From the NCBI RefSeq assembly GCF_037038585.1, contig NC_092525.1, forward strand, positions 31,150,367 through 31,214,366: a stretch of 64,000 nt of DNA, given 5' to 3'. The translations under genes were made by a program, and so were the position numbers. The first letter of the stretch is position 1; every line of letters starts with the position of its first letter. Below the pieces are notes generated by a model, which saw only the letters and a list, made by a program, of their open reading frames with translations, did not search any database and was not told the DNA's origin. The DNA is from Patagioenas fasciata (taxonomy: Eukaryota > Chordata > Aves > Columbiformes > Columbidae). This document shows, one piece after another, positions 14,591 through 26,814 of this stretch.

Positions 14591-16394
14591 TTGGTATTGA
14601 AGAACCTCACACTCAAAATGTTCTCTTACGGCATGGAGAAGTCTTCTAGATTTCTGCCTCCCTCCTCACAAATTCTGATACAACATGGAGTGTTTTGCAG
14701 AGTTGTAACTAACTAAAGTTGGGATTTGATACAGCTATAGTTGAAAATAAGTGAATTATTTTTTAAAAATCAAATTAGAAAGTTCAAAAGGACAGCAATA
14801 CATGAACCCAATTTTTCTGCAACTGCTTTTTACTTGTGACTTTCAGTAGCATGGTGATATGTACTGTCAGTCTTCTAAAGACTACTTGTAGTAGAACTAT
14901 TAAATTGCTACTTCTTATTATGCAAAAGATTACCTTTCAGTTAATCATCAAATTTTGTGTAGCTTTTTCTAAACTGAATACAAAGACAACTCCTCCATAT
15001 TTTGAACTTTACTAGCAGTCGAGAACTTGTAATAAGCAAGTAACACCTACTCTTTTCCTCCAACCAGCTTAGATCACCCATCATTTTCACCACTTGTATT
15101 AACTTTTTTCCTTTCAAAGGTATTTCTAACTATAAGTCTGAAGCATCAACAAAAAGAATAGCATTTACAGCTGTATGTATCTTTCAAGATTTGTCATAAC
15201 AAAATAATTAACAATTGGCTTCCTGCTATCTGATTTTAAACTTTTGTAAAATCTTTATATCCGTTACTACAATTGAAGCTTTTCTACACTGTTCTGGATC
15301 TGTAGCTTTTTTCATGGCACCGATGACGAATACTTTGAATGAAGCTGCCTTAGTAGACGATATTTTCTTTTGCTATGGACTTGTAAGATTTAAGTATCTT
15401 CCATGGAAGTTCAGTACTTTGAATGGATCAAGTTTTGGCATGTTAGGAGTAATGGAAAAAGCCACCATTTTTTCAATTTATATCAATGCTTCCAACTTCC
15501 CCTCATAGATAGCAATCAGAGGAAAACTGGAGCGACACTGATAGGCATGTGGAAAATATGAAGTATTCACTAACTTAGTGTTACATAACCCCTGGTTTTG
15601 CCATCGGATTGAGGACGCTAAGGATTCAGAGCAAGCATAACCTGGCTCCTGGTAATGCCTGACCTGTCACTCTCCTTACTTAACCCCTTCTTGTCATATG
15701 TTTAAAACCAGACTCCTAAGTTTCCATGTCTTTAGCTTTTCAGATAGATTAATTTTCACAGAAACTATCAACACGCTTCACTCTTCATAACATAGTTTCC
15801 CACCATTTCAAAATCAAAACACAAGCTTTGCCCAAATTTAAGTAAAACTGTACAGTAGCAAAGAAAAATCAGAAAATTAGCAGATTTAATAGCAGTGCTT
15901 TTAGTGGCAATAAGACAAGTTCTCTCACATGTATAAACATTTTTTATTTCCTATCTCTAGATAAGCACTGTAATGATACCGCATGACACTTTAAAACCTC
16001 TTGAAACACTCAAGATTTGAACCCATGTGAAAGTACTCCAGCATAAAGTAAATGTTTTCCAGGAGAAGTGATAAAATTCCATCCGATTACTTCTAAGTTC
16101 CCCAAAAAATGGGGCAGCAATTTAATGGTCAGCTCAGTTGTAATCTCAAATATGGAATGCACTTAGTATTAAATGATGAAAATTTTTGCCTTTTCTTTTT
16201 TTCTTTTATATGCTTGCCAAGAAAGATTCAAATAGCCACACTTGCAGAAGTCTTCAGGGTTCTCACTCTTATTGGCTTCCATATTTACTTTTTTCTCTTT
16301 TTTTTTTTTTTCTAATATGAGGACAGAGGAGATAGAGTCAGATGTTTAAAACGTGTCTCTTGATGGCACGATCACAGACTTAATTTCCTCTTTA

Positions 16395-16420
16395 AAAAGA
16401 AGAAGAAGAAAAAAAAGAAG
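16395..16420 (+). repeat. Purine-rich (AAG)n tract
   Basis: Imperfect AAG/GAA microsatellite with an interrupting A-run inside CNN3 intron 1. Simple sequence only. Confidence 0.7.
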
Positions 16421-19044
16421 CTATTCCTAGTGTTTAAAAATAAATGAAGTTGTAGAAAGACAATTCCAGTTGTATACCAGACTATTCCAGCTGCAGGATG
16501 GCTAAACTATGACTTAGCATTTCCTTTAAGCTGCACTTAAACAGAAACTGCCTGAATTTTCAGAAAGCAAAATATCTGTTACATTTCTAACTAAAGAATT
16601 GTGGAAGAAATTAGCTTAAGCCCTTCTCTGTACCCATATGCAGGTTAGAATGGTGAATTTCACATAGCATGAACTGTCAACATACAAATGAACAGCCCAA
16701 ATTGTCCGCTCCCTTCTAACTGGCATATCAGAACGTACCAAGTTCTGGTCTTTCTACAAATCCTGTTTTTCCTTTTGAACTGCTGCACAGAAACGTATTA
16801 TCTCCTGTATGTCTCATCTCTACACGTAGCTTAGGATTTTGTGGGTGAGATCACTTTTGTAAGATCTTTTTATGTTCTACTGTGTAGTAAGGGTAGGATG
16901 GTATGTTTCACTCTTCTGGGGATGTTTTGGGATCAGTCTCCTTTGCACAAATATTTACTTTCACACAAAATAACTGACCTCATGTCCAAGACTGCTGCTC
17001 TTCTGTAAGTCTGAACAAGCTAGTTTGAGTTCTACCAAATGTTCTGTGGGAGACAAACTAAGATCACATAAGCCTTGTTTCCATAGGAAATAAAAATAGG
17101 CATGAAAAGTAGTTTGTAAGGTATTCAGCAGGTTAGGAAGGAGAAAAATGATAACAGCTTCCTCATATACTGTTTTCAAATGTTAACCTTTCTGGTAGCC
17201 TCTCAGAAAAGGAGCTGCCCACCCCCTGCTGTTACCCCATCGCTATAAATGATGGGGTTGCGCAGCTTCACAGCAGCTCCCCCTATGCAACTGTGAACTC
17301 CAGCTCGCTTTTCTAGTCCATTTCTCAGCTGCCTAATATCCAAAAGATGTGAATAAAAATCAAATGAAAAAAAATCATGACACTTTCCTCACACTATCAC
17401 CTCAGCTTTCTTCCTTTTTTTTTTTTTCTTCAGCGAGAAAAGGGACGTCTTGATTATTTTAGACCAGCCTTGGTCTAAGCACTCAAGTACTTGTTATCTT
17501 GTACAGAATATTGCACAAAATTTTACATCTCAATCAAGATCTGAATGAGACAATGGGCTAGTCCATTATCCTGATCTGTAACTAAGGCACCATAGCACCA
17601 CTACTACAAATAGTCTAAGGAAAATAAGTATTACTCAGAGAAGTTTTTGAAGTAAAGCCAGAGATACAGGAATTTTCCATTCCCCTTAGAAGAAAAATAG
17701 AGAACAGAACACTGTAATTTTTAGTTTGGTCAGTTTGGAGTCTGGGATTACTAACGCTAGCCAAAATGTAGAAATCGCATCTATCCAAGTAATTCAGATT
17801 GGTTGGAACTATAATCTCCTGTAGTATAAATAGCTGCTAATATCTGGCCTTTCTCGGCTGAAGTCTAAGACTATATGTAAAAAGTCTGAACTTTTCATTT
17901 TGATCTGAATGTGAACAGCTTTACATGAGTTTCTTGTTAGGAATTTGTAAGTAACTGGTAGTAGCTGAGCTCATTTTCCGTTAGTTAGAAGTAATGCGAG
18001 TACATTCTGTGCCGGCCTGTCAGGTTTCTCACAGTGGCTCCCTCATTCCCCGTCTTGCTCACTGACCCATGTGGGACAACATCTAACGAAGGTTCAAGTG
18101 TGTTGCCAACCTCTGCACTAGTGGAGTTTATTTACGCCTTAAAATCTTGTACTAGATAACTTGTTTGCAGGAAAAGTAGGAATGCTTCCAATGACAGAAT
18201 TCCTTTTCTGCAACTCACCAATATTAAAAAGTATTGCAAAAGTAAGAGGTTTAGGCTGAAGGAAGGTTGAGCTGCTTTTAGTCTCTTCAGGGGAGAGGAA
18301 CGAAGGGCAGAGTGTGGCACGTGGGCCTGTTAACTGCTCACATCGCTGAACTTTCAGGTTCTCTTTTTGTAAAGTAATGGTGCATTAACTTTGCAATTAA
18401 GACATGAGATCAGTGTCTTCCAGCAAGGCCAAAGAGAAATAGCAGGCACACTAAAGCTTAAATTTGAAAGAGCCACACACACAACCCCTAAAATCTCCAG
18501 CAAGATAACTCTTAATGTTGTAGCACAAGGGCAAAACTTACTGGTTCATCTCTGTTAATCATAACCTCGATAAAAAGAGCAAACCCACCCTAATAATCTT
18601 CGGCAGAATAACTTATAATGTATTAAATAAGAGTTCCTGTGTAGAAATCTGCACTTGAGCAGTAGTTCTGATGACACGGTAATTCAGAATTCTTGTGTTC
18701 ATAACACACTATTTCACTTCCGTAGTTCCTGCTAAAGCACAGCTTGGGTAGAATATTCTTTTTGAAAAAGTCATCATTCCTCTAAAGCTGTCAAAAGCCT
18801 ACTCATGAGCTCCAGCAATTCTTACAGTAGGAAGAACTGTTAAGTGTTTCAAAGCACTATTTTCAAATAAAGATTTAATAAAGCCACAAACATTGTCGTA
18901 AAAGGGATAAAGACTTACATGTGTACCCTGATACATAAAACACAGTACTGGCCAAACCCTGTAGCATACTCTTTGAAACAGATTTGGGGGGAAACAGTTG
19001 CAGTTTTCTCTCATGAAGTAACTTTATAACTACTTGTGTTACAG

Positions 19045-19166
19045 ATTGCCCTGAAATATGACCCCCAGATAGAAGAAGATCTGCGTAACTGGATAGAAGA
19101 GGTTACAGGGCTGAGCATTGGTGCAAACTTCCAACTGGGATTAAAAGATGGCATAATCTTATGCGA
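19045..19166 (+). CDS. CNN3: CNN3 exon 2 (start of CH domain)
   Basis: 122 bp, entering in phase 0 after a TTACAG acceptor and leaving after two bases of a Glu codon at a GTAAGC donor. It encodes [20 protein letters not shown] then [19 protein letters not shown], the first helices of the calponin-homology domain. The [13 protein letters not shown] segment is nearly identical to vertebrate calponin-3. Confidence 0.97.
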
Positions 19167-22100
19167 GTAAGCATTTATTTATTAACCAACCTTATTTTTA
19201 GCAGTTTTCCACTTTTGAGTAAATAAGGAGGGACTTTCTGAAGACTCCCCCTTTAAACACATCAACAATAACAGTCAAAGTTAGCTGACCGTAGGGTGGG
19301 AGACAGCTTCATTGAAATTGTGGAGAAGAATGAAACCTTAAATCTCCTTTATATTTCAGCAAAGATTTCTAAATTTAATGGTGAAGCTCTTTTCTATAAT
19401 AATCAAATGGCACGCAAAAATTCTTATGGTGTGTTAGACTTGTTGGACATGAGATCTGAGCTAGGCACTCTGTATAAACCAGAACATTAACCATTTTGAT
19501 GAAAGTAATGCAACTAATAAAGCGTGAATGAAAATATATAATGCCTGCACAGATGGTATAAGGTTGAGATTTATTGTTTAAGCATTTCCCTTTTTTTCAC
19601 CTCCCCAGGCTTATAAATAAGCTGCAGCCAGGATCAGTGAAGAAAATTAATCAATCAAAACTAAATTGGCACCAGGTAAAACAAAAAAAACCCCCAAAAC
19701 TCCACCTCTAACCCCTCCAACTCTCAGACAGTTCTTTCGTTCTGTATTAACAAATTTGCTGTGGATATGGTACACCTTAAATCTGAATAGCACCAAGTTT
19801 TGTTTATGATACATACACAACAATTGAGGATACTGCATACATGAACAGCATTTGACAGAAAGCAACTATATCTGAGCTTGGACATAAATGGTAGCTGAGT
19901 ATACATATTTAATAGCAATGCTTTAACTGTTAGATGAAATTTCAGATGGAAGAAAAACATAGTGACATATAGTAAGGGCTTTTTCCAAGTTAAAAAAAAG
20001 CTGTTAACTCTCTATTAAATCACAACTGGATCTTTCCATCCAGGCAGTACTGCAGGGTCAACAGCTTGCCTGTACTTGGACATTCCTATGAAGTGTGCTC
20101 CTGAGAAAGCAGCTGGAGAGGATGGGGAGGGAGAGGACTTCAAGAGTCTCAGAATAAATGGTTGTGTAACAGAATTCAGAAAACAATATGGTGCAAACCA
20201 GATTTGATTTCCTATGAGTGTTCTAGGGAGCACTTTCCCCACAAGGGGCTATCAAAGACAACATGCATTTAGAACAAACATTGGCAGGGTTGCTGGTTAG
20301 AGTTGACTGCCTTTACTGTTGCTGGGTCTAGCTTAGTACCACTATATCAGCCTCTTGTTTTTATAGGCATTGAATACTTTAAATATGGTGGAGAATTTTT
20401 ATTTAAAAAAAATTGAATACCTCTAAAGACTTCAGAAGGAAAAATGAAATTCAGTCCTTACTCCTTATATTCCACATTGCTTTCCAATTTCTACAGTGCA
20501 GAGTGCTAAAAAGTGCTAACAAACCCCAAAAGCTTAGTTGAATTTGTCCCAGGAGTTGTGCAAGATAATACCTTCAAACCAAGTTAAATGTTATTGCTAT
20601 CCACATAGTTTATATTTTACTCAAAATTATCAGTGGCTGAAGTCAAACAGCATGGACACTATGGTGAATTTTCCAATTTGAAGCAAATTTTAGATCAGGA
20701 TTTCTTTTAGAAGGGCACAGTTGAGGCAGTTTTGTCAAAGACCCCTCTAACAAAGTATATGATTCTCACTGATGAAGAGATGCTGGGCCTTATAAAACCT
20801 TAGCTTGATTTCTAAGTCAATATTAAAACTAATGAAAAATAATATCAAACTTCCTACCAGTCACTCCTAACCACATCAACCATTTTATCCAGTTTGTATA
20901 AGGCAATGAACTTAGACAAGCAAAACCAACCAAACCAACACCAGAAAGCCTTAAAATTACTTAGTTTCTAAATTGAAACACTGAGTAGAAAACTGGCTTT
21001 TTTGTTTCTGTTTAGCTGGAGAACATTGGGAATTTTATCAAAGCCATCCAAGTCTACGGCATGAAGCCACATGATATTTTTGAAGCAAATGATCTTTTTG
21101 AAAACGGAAATATGACTCAAGTACAGACTACCTTAGTGGCCCTAGCAGGTCTGGTAAGTATTTGTATCCCTGGAACTGGCACAAATCTACACGGCAGTCC
21201 AGATGCACTCTTTCCACTCGTAGATACAGAAAACAGCATACGGCCTGTTGCGGGGGATGGACGGATAGTGTTGCGAGTCCGAGATGCTGCAGAGGTGGCC
21301 CTTGAGGGCTGTGTCCTACTGCATCCCTCCAGGGAAGGCTGGGAGTTCAGAGCCATAATTCCTGACTGCACATGGCCTTGCTCAGGAGCTGTGTCTCCAT
21401 TCACAGAACACTAATCCCTGCAGAATATCCTGCTGACAAGATACTTGGGTCACTTCGCGCTGCCACCTGCAAATGGCCTGGGGAACCGTTACCTCCTCTC
21501 ACCCCCCAGCACAGAGTTTCTCATAAGAGATGAACCTGTTTGTGGTATCACTTGAGAGCCCGGGGTCAGGAAAACCAGTGTTCCAGTAGCAGAAAACATA
21601 CTTCATACACTAAATACTATATTTTCCCTCCTCCTAAATAGGCAAAAACCAAAGGTTTTCACACTACAATTGATATTGGTGTCAAATATGCAGAGAAACA
21701 AGCACGAAGTTTTGATGCAGGAAAACTAAAAGCTGGTCAAAGTGTAATTGGCCTGCAGGTAAGTGTGAAATTTGAGTTTGCAGTTAATCTGTTATAATTG
21801 AGAAGGACTTTCCTGTTTTGATTAACTGACATTGTTTATGCAAAAACAGTTGCAGAATTATAAAATATTCTTATCACAGAAGGAGGTATGAGATTTTACT
21901 TCTTGTAAGCAGTTAATTTGCTTTATAAACTCAAGTGAGTGACTGGAAAATTCTTCTGTTTGTTTTAAACCTGCAATAAGAGTGATAAGGAGGGAAAGAA
22001 CAGCTAATCTTAGCAGTATCACCTCTGTCCCATACAGTGGTTTTAAAGTAGGTGTCTTTGGATGGCTAAGGCTCCTTATACGGTAGTAACCTTTTTTCTC

Positions 22101-23553
22101 TCCACTTTCCTTAATAGTCATAAAAAACCCACAATAACTGTTATAAAAATCTTAAAATTCTTGTGGTGAAGAAGTTATGGTGATGCAATTAAATCATTAC
22201 TGTCCAGAATAAAAGTGAATTATTACATTTTGATGCATACAGCCATTCTAATTGTACATGCAGTTGGGCAAATGCCAGTCACTGAAATCCCTTAGGTTGA
22301 CAGTTGCGTTTATTTTTCCTTTTGAACCTCAGTATGGAGAAAGGGTAATTTATTACAGGTAGTGGTCAAGGAAAGCCTGCACCATAATTACTTTTGCCAC
22401 CAGCCATCAGAATTACCAACCATATTTGTTTCCTTAGACCGTGCTTGCTGTATAAATAAAACCCACTTTTTCTGTCCATCTCTTCTTTCCCCTGATAAAG
22501 ATGGGCACCAATAAGTGTGCCAGTCAGGCAGGCATGACTGCTTATGGAACGAGAAGACACCTCTATGATCCAAAAATGCAAACTGATAAGCCGTTTGACC
22601 AGACGACAATTAGCCTACAGATGGGCACTAACAAAGGAGCCAGTCAGGTAAGCAGGACTGCGTGTGACCCCGGTACCATGGAGACCCGGTGGGGTAGGAG
22701 AGTCCCTGAGTGGCGTGCAGTAGCAAAGTCTAACTGGCAGCAGCAAGAGGGTAAAGCTCAGCTGTACTTTTACGTGGTAAAACGAAAGAACTGACGTTTC
22801 TTATCACTAACCAGCATGTCCTGTGCTGAATATATTAAGGCATAAAAATGAGCTGCTGCCTCTAGAATTCCCAATTGGTTCTGTGTTATACTAGAAGAAA
22901 ACAGTAATTTCATTTCCAGTATTAACCAGACAGAGGCAAAAAATAAATTGTTTCCTGGGCACTACCTCAGTCTGAACACTTGGTACATTCTCTCCAAGGA
23001 GGGAAACAAACTGGACATTTCTGAAAGAACTTTATTCTGTGACTTACCTACGAGCTGTAGGTAAACACAGCTGCTGTGCTGTGTTTTGCTCTACTTTAAT
23101 TGCTACTTTCTAGCACTTCCAGTAAGGTGTACTTGTTGTAATCATAAATGTAGTAATCACAGGTCTTGACCTGCTTACTGAACCTCTACAATCCTGTTTT
23201 ATTAGGCGGGTATGCTGGCACCAGGTACCAGGAGAGACATCTATGATCAGAAGCACATATTGCAACCTGTGGATAACTCAACTATTTCATTACAAATGGG
23301 TACCAACAAAGTAGCTTCACAGAAGGGAATGAGTGTGTATGGGCTTGGACGACAAGTATATGACCCCAAGTACTGTGCTGCACCAACAGAACCTGTCATT
23401 CATAACGGCAGCCAAGGGACAGGAACTAACGGGTCAGAAATCAGCGATAGCGATTATCAGGCAGAATACCCTGATGACTATCATGGAGAGTACCAAGATG
23501 ACTATCAAAGAGATTACCATGGTCAGTACAGTGACCAGGGCATTGATTATTAG
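19045..23553 (+). CDS. CNN3: CNN3, calponin-3 (acidic calponin), exons 2-7 of 7
   Basis: Calponin-3 is a cytoplasmic actin-binding protein of stress fibres that modulates actomyosin contractility. The six exons here join to about 312 residues. The N-terminal part (exons 2-5) is a single calponin-homology domain. Three calponin (CLIK) repeats follow, each with the core MGTNKxASQ, at the exon 5/6 junction, the exon 6/7 junction and within exon 7. After the third repeat comes an acidic, tyrosine-rich tail ending SDQGIDY, which distinguishes calponin-3 from calponins 1 and 2. With the roughly 19 residues expected from the missing exon 1 the protein would be about 331 residues, close to human CNN3 (329). 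Every junction is GT/AG and all phases agree, so the gene looks intact. The short introns (442-1340 bp) contrast with intron 1. Calponin genes are known SRF/smooth-muscle-type targets, but the promoter lies outside the window. Confidence 0.97.
19609..19675 (+). CDS. CNN3: CNN3 exon 3 (CH domain)
   Basis: 67 bp. The first G completes the split Glu codon, giving the family sequence [14 protein letters not shown] followed by LNWHQ. The acceptor is CTCCCCAG and the donor GTAAAA. The exon ends in phase 0. Confidence 0.96.
21016..21153 (+). CDS. CNN3: CNN3 exon 4 (CH domain)
   Basis: 138 bp, 46 whole codons, [20 protein letters not shown] through [19 protein letters not shown] to VALAGL. The acceptor is TGTTTAG and the donor GTAAGT. 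The same frame stays open for 87 more codons into the intron, to a stop at 21,412-21,414, so retention of intron 4 would give a long frame-preserving extension. The spliced form is clearly the family form. Confidence 0.97.
21642..21758 (+). CDS. CNN3: CNN3 exon 5 (end of CH domain, start of CLIK 1)
   Basis: 117 bp, 39 codons, [20 protein letters not shown] then [19 protein letters not shown]. The last residues, IGLQ, open the first calponin repeat, whose MGTNK core begins the next exon. Acceptor AAATAG, donor GTAAGT. Confidence 0.97.
22501..22647 (+). CDS. CNN3: CNN3 exon 6 (CLIK repeats 1 and 2)
   Basis: 147 bp, 49 codons. It starts with [19 protein letters not shown] (core of repeat 1) and ends with [13 protein letters not shown] (first half of repeat 2). 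Acceptor GATAAAG, donor GTAAGC. The frame remains open past the donor to 22,794, which is intron read-through rather than coding sequence. Confidence 0.97.
23206..23553 (+). CDS. CNN3: CNN3 exon 7 (CLIK 2-3, acidic tail, stop)
   Basis: 348 bp, 115 codons plus TAG. It completes repeat 2 ([16 protein letters not shown]), carries repeat 3 ([20 protein letters not shown]), then the calponin-3-specific tail with repeated Asp/Glu-Tyr units (YPDDY, YHGEY, YQDDY, YQRDY) ending QGIDY. Relative to human CNN3 there are two extra residues (HG) before the final QYSDQ, consistent with the slightly greater predicted length. Confidence 0.98.
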   Translation, partial: AGMLAPGTRRDIYDQKHILQPVDNSTISLQMGTNKVASQKGMSVYGLGRQVYDPKYCAAPTEPVIHNGSQGTGTNGSEISDSDYQAEYPDDYHGEYQDDYQRDYHGQYSDQGIDY

Positions 23554-24315
23554 CTTTGCCTCAAGAGTTCAGTATTAGTCCATTATTTTATTCAGTAAGA
23601 ACGAAACTAGCCTTGTGGAATTGTTACCTGTCTTTCCTACACACTACGCTTAACGTACCTAAAGAAATATTGCCTTACATACATTCCTTTTCCTTTCTCT
23701 GCCCCTTCCCTGTCTAGTTGCCTTTAGTGCTGTAACAGTTGTAGTGTACAGCATAAACAATAACTGCATATGAAGTAAAGGAATACTGTGAAAGGGGGAG
23801 TGCTCTTGTACAGCCAGGTTGTCTAATAAGGAGCTATGCATTTTCACAATCTCTACTTAAGCAGGTATTTACATACCACATTAAGCCTTCATTTTACATA
23901 TTTACAGCTTTTCTTTTTCCAGATGAGGTAAAAGAATTTCATGCTTAAAGTTAATTGTGGTCTATGCCAATTAAATCTAAGACATCATGTTAGTGATTTA
24001 AATATCATTCCTATGTTTCTAAGGTAATGTTTGCTAATGGTAAGTCTTGCATTAGACATAAGTGTGCATATGTGATTGTGTATTCATTCCATTATCAACA
24101 CTGACCAAACTTAGAAATAGTTATCTTACTAAAAAGGGAGCTTGTACAAAGTCTTGAGCCAACAGAAGTCCCATGATTGATGGTGCATTTACCTTTTATT
24201 GTGCCATAATATATCCATGTAGAAATGCTTTTTCTTCCTCGAACTGTATTTATTGCCACACTTCTCAAACTGATCCCAGTGTATTTTTATAAATAAATAT
24301 TTTTTCTTAAAGGTA
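23554..24315 (+). other. CNN3: CNN3 3' UTR
   Basis: About 760 bases of AT-rich sequence follow the CNN3 stop codon and run to the AATAAA at 24,292-24,297. No other gene signal is seen. The cleavage point a few bases after the signal is an estimate. Confidence 0.75.
24292..24297 (+). terminator. CNN3: CNN3 polyadenylation signal AATAAA
   Basis: Canonical AATAAA, followed within about 30-50 bases by T- and GT-rich sequence (TTTTTC, then TTTGTTGTG), the usual arrangement of a cleavage site. It is the first good signal after the CNN3 stop. Confidence 0.75.
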
Positions 24316-25090
24316 TGTAGAAAGTCCTGTCTCATTTGTTGTGCTACCGTTCTTAAAGACTAGATGCCACAGAAATTATTCCCAAATCAGCAGTGCCTTT
24401 GCCTGTGTTAAGGGTAATGTAGAACTGCTTGCTCTCTGTTGCAGTTTGGGTTCTTTCTTTTCCATGGGATTTAAACTAATAACCTTGTAAAAGTCTCTTG
24501 GGAGTGAGTGACAGTGACTTCACAGGAAAGGAATGTAGCTCCTTTACAGCAGAGTTCACTTCCCCGCTACATGACTGTGAGGCTGTGACCAGAAATACTG
24601 TTCACTAAATCCCTGCCCTTTCTCAAGGCAAATGAGGAACTGCACATTTAACAGCATGTCTGCTTCAGCCTGTAGCCTTTGCACCATCACTCTGAGGACT
24701 CACAATGCCCTTGCTTTAGAGCAGGTAAAGAGACATCCCAATCTTTGCGCCTGCTGGCCCGCAATCTGAGTCCTTTAGTTACTGACAGCAGAGCTTTACT
24801 CCTAAGTGGAAAATGCTTCCTTCTCACCGTGGAGTGTGGCTCTATTAATTTACCAGGACTGGTTTTAACAGAGGAAAAAAAAGAGTATGCTATCAATGGG
24901 GGCCACCATTACTGATCCTAACCCTTGTAAAAAAAAAAAAAAAAAAAAAAAAGGTATTTTAAATATATTTACTGCAGATTAAACTTACCTGCAAGTTCTG
25001 TACTTGTGAAGGATTCTTCCCTTGAGACTAGAAATTGTTTGTGCTTTGCTCCATTAGTTTCTATTCTCTTTGCGTCTGATGTGGTGATCT
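24316..25090. other. Spacer between convergent CNN3 and SLC44A3
   Basis: Roughly 0.8 kb with no recognised coding sequence. It holds the A24 run and otherwise unique AT-rich sequence. The predicted CNN3 cleavage site lies at its left end. The most distal AATAAA for the opposing gene lies at 25,109-25,104. Confidence 0.5.
24929..24952 (+). repeat. A24 homopolymer
   Basis: Uninterrupted run of 24 A in the spacer between the CNN3 and SLC44A3 3' ends. It resembles a retroposon tail, but no recognisable element body precedes it and I saw no clear target-site duplication. Simple repeat is the safe call. Confidence 0.85.
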
Positions 25091-25137
25091 TTCAGTTAAT
25101 CTATTTATTAAGTCTTAAGCTTATGTATTTCACAAAA

Positions 25138-25245
25138 CTTAAATTTGAAAGGACCTCTGGAGGTCACTGATCAAGGCCCTGCACCTGAGGCAAGAGAATT
25201 ACTACCAAGACGTCTGTTAAAACCTGCTCTTCTTGAACTCTACCA
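25138..25245 (-). repeat. Probable degenerate CR1-like LINE 3' fragment
   Basis: The stretch GAAAGGACCTCTGGAGGTCA followed by a degraded TCAAGGCCCTGC resembles the reverse complement of the CR1 3' region (group-specific 'ggaccTCTggAGgTCAtc.agtcCAa.CCcctgc'). It is short and diverged. If correct it lies within the predicted 3' UTR or flank of SLC44A3. Confidence 0.4.
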
Positions 25246-25440
25246 TTTTCCCCCCTTCAAAATACTGGTATTTAACAACTTAGAACTATTGTATTGAATG
25301 CTGAAAGGCAGCGCTATGATCAACAAGAAAACATGTGTTGTTTTCACAGTTTGGGTGAAAGCAGGGTTTCTTTTTGAAAGCCTGAACCACACCCTCCTCT
25401 TTCTGAATCCAGAACTTACAGTTTAAACTGCTTGCACACA

Positions 25441-25446
25441 TTTATT
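25441..25446 (-). terminator. SLC44A3: Candidate SLC44A3 polyadenylation signal
   Basis: TTTATT on the + strand is AATAAA on the - strand, followed in the - direction by the GT-rich TGTGTGCAAG. It is the first canonical signal after the candidate SLC44A3 stop at 26,815. A second AATAAA lies further on at 25,109-25,104. Confidence 0.4.
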
Positions 25447-26297
25447 ATGTACGTACTTGAACAGAGGAAACAACAAACTGCTCTCAGTATGCCTCTGCTC
25501 TTTCATCCACAGAGGTATTCAGTGGAATCATAACTGAATTAAGTGAGAGTTTGACGTAGACACCAAGCAAGACCAAAAGCTGAATGCTTAGTCATTTCTT
25601 GGTGTACAGACACCGGTAGTCCCCATCTCCTATTTTTAAGGATATAGTTATAAAAGTAACTTTCATACCTCTGAATCCAATCTTCATAGCGGCAGGAAAG
25701 GAGTCCACACAGTACTGGGCTGCTTTGTGGGGCAGATGGTGAAATACCACAAGTGACTTGGACAACCATCAGTACCTGAACTGGTACCAATACCCAAGCC
25801 CACCACCTCCTTCCAGCCCGCTCTGTAGGAGCCTGCGGGGAAAGGCAGCACTGAGAAACGAGCACTAAGCAGCATCAGCTTCTCTAGGGGTGCTTTATCC
25901 TTCTGCCTCAGGTGAGGACTCTGCTACTCAGGAATGCTACAGCTGGAGGTTGTTGACACAACTGCTGGTGCAATGTCTCTAAGGCTGGGAGGTCCTGTGT
26001 TGCACCTGAAAGCTATAAAGCTTATAAAGCTATGTTTTGTGAACAAAATTTAATTAAAAGATATACATTCAGAACTCTTCTGTAAAACTATTAATATAAG
26101 TGACTCTCAAAACATATTATCACAGTTGTAATTTCTGATTAGGGCAGTAGAGCATTCCTTAAATCCAACACACTCAAATACAGCTTAATTGGGATTTTTC
26201 AGTACCTTCCTCTTTACAAAGCAAACCAAACATTGTAGTAAGTGTCTAAAAGTACTTTCTCCACCCAGGAACTACAGTAAAGACCATAACACTGCAT

Positions 26298-26357
26298 CAC
26301 AATTGCAATGAAGAGAATTGCTGAGATTGGAAGGGACCTATGGAGGTCATCTAGGGA
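26298..26357 (-). repeat. Short CR1 LINE 3' tip
   Basis: GAGATTGGAAGGGACCTATG and GAGGTCATCTAG match the reverse complement of the conserved CR1 3' end ('ttggaagggacct..gGAgGtCAtctaGtcc'). Only the last 60 bases or so are recognisable. Confidence 0.55.
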
Positions 26358-26814
26358 TTGTCTGAAAATGAGGACATTCCTATATAAAAACTTCCCTCAC
26401 TTTCTTCCACCAGGAAGTTCCTGAGGCAAGGGCCAAAACATGTAGTGTGAATATCAAATACAAATGGCAAAATATAGTGTAATAAGAACAGTTTGGTTTT
26501 TTGTTTTTTGCTTCCAAGTAAACCTACTGTGGCTTGTAAATTGGTAAACATCATTTTTACATTGTGGAGACACTACTACTTGGAAGTAATCTTAGCAGGA
26601 CCTGTGGCAGAGGAAATGTTTTGCCCCTCTGTAAGTACCATACCAGCACACTTTCTCCTGGTGAGAGAGCTATTGCTTGTTCTGCGTTGATTTTCTGTTC
26701 CCACAGCATCCACAAGCCGGGCAGCAGAAGTACCCAAGCGTACAGTTTTAAATAATGAGAGGTAGTGAGTCACAGCCAGTAGATCATCAGTTTCACCTGC
26801 CAGGCAGAAAGTAA

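Larger units (their letters stand above)
261..19044 (+). other. CNN3: CNN3 intron 1 (large, AT-rich, no exon recognised)
   Basis: About 18.8 kb separate the CpG-rich edge from the splice acceptor of CNN3 exon 2. I found no segment with both convincing splice sites and a recognisable protein match. Content is AT-rich unique sequence with homopolymer tracts (for example 391-408, 2008-2029, 3226-3240) and a purine tract at 16,395-16,420. Open frames of 60-118 codons occur at the rate expected by chance. A long first intron is typical of vertebrate CNN3 and is a common place for enhancers, but no specific regulatory element is assigned. Confidence 0.75.

Noticed and set aside
24929..24952. A24 run as the tail of a processed pseudogene
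   Set aside because: No coding-like or known repeat body upstream and no clear target-site duplication.
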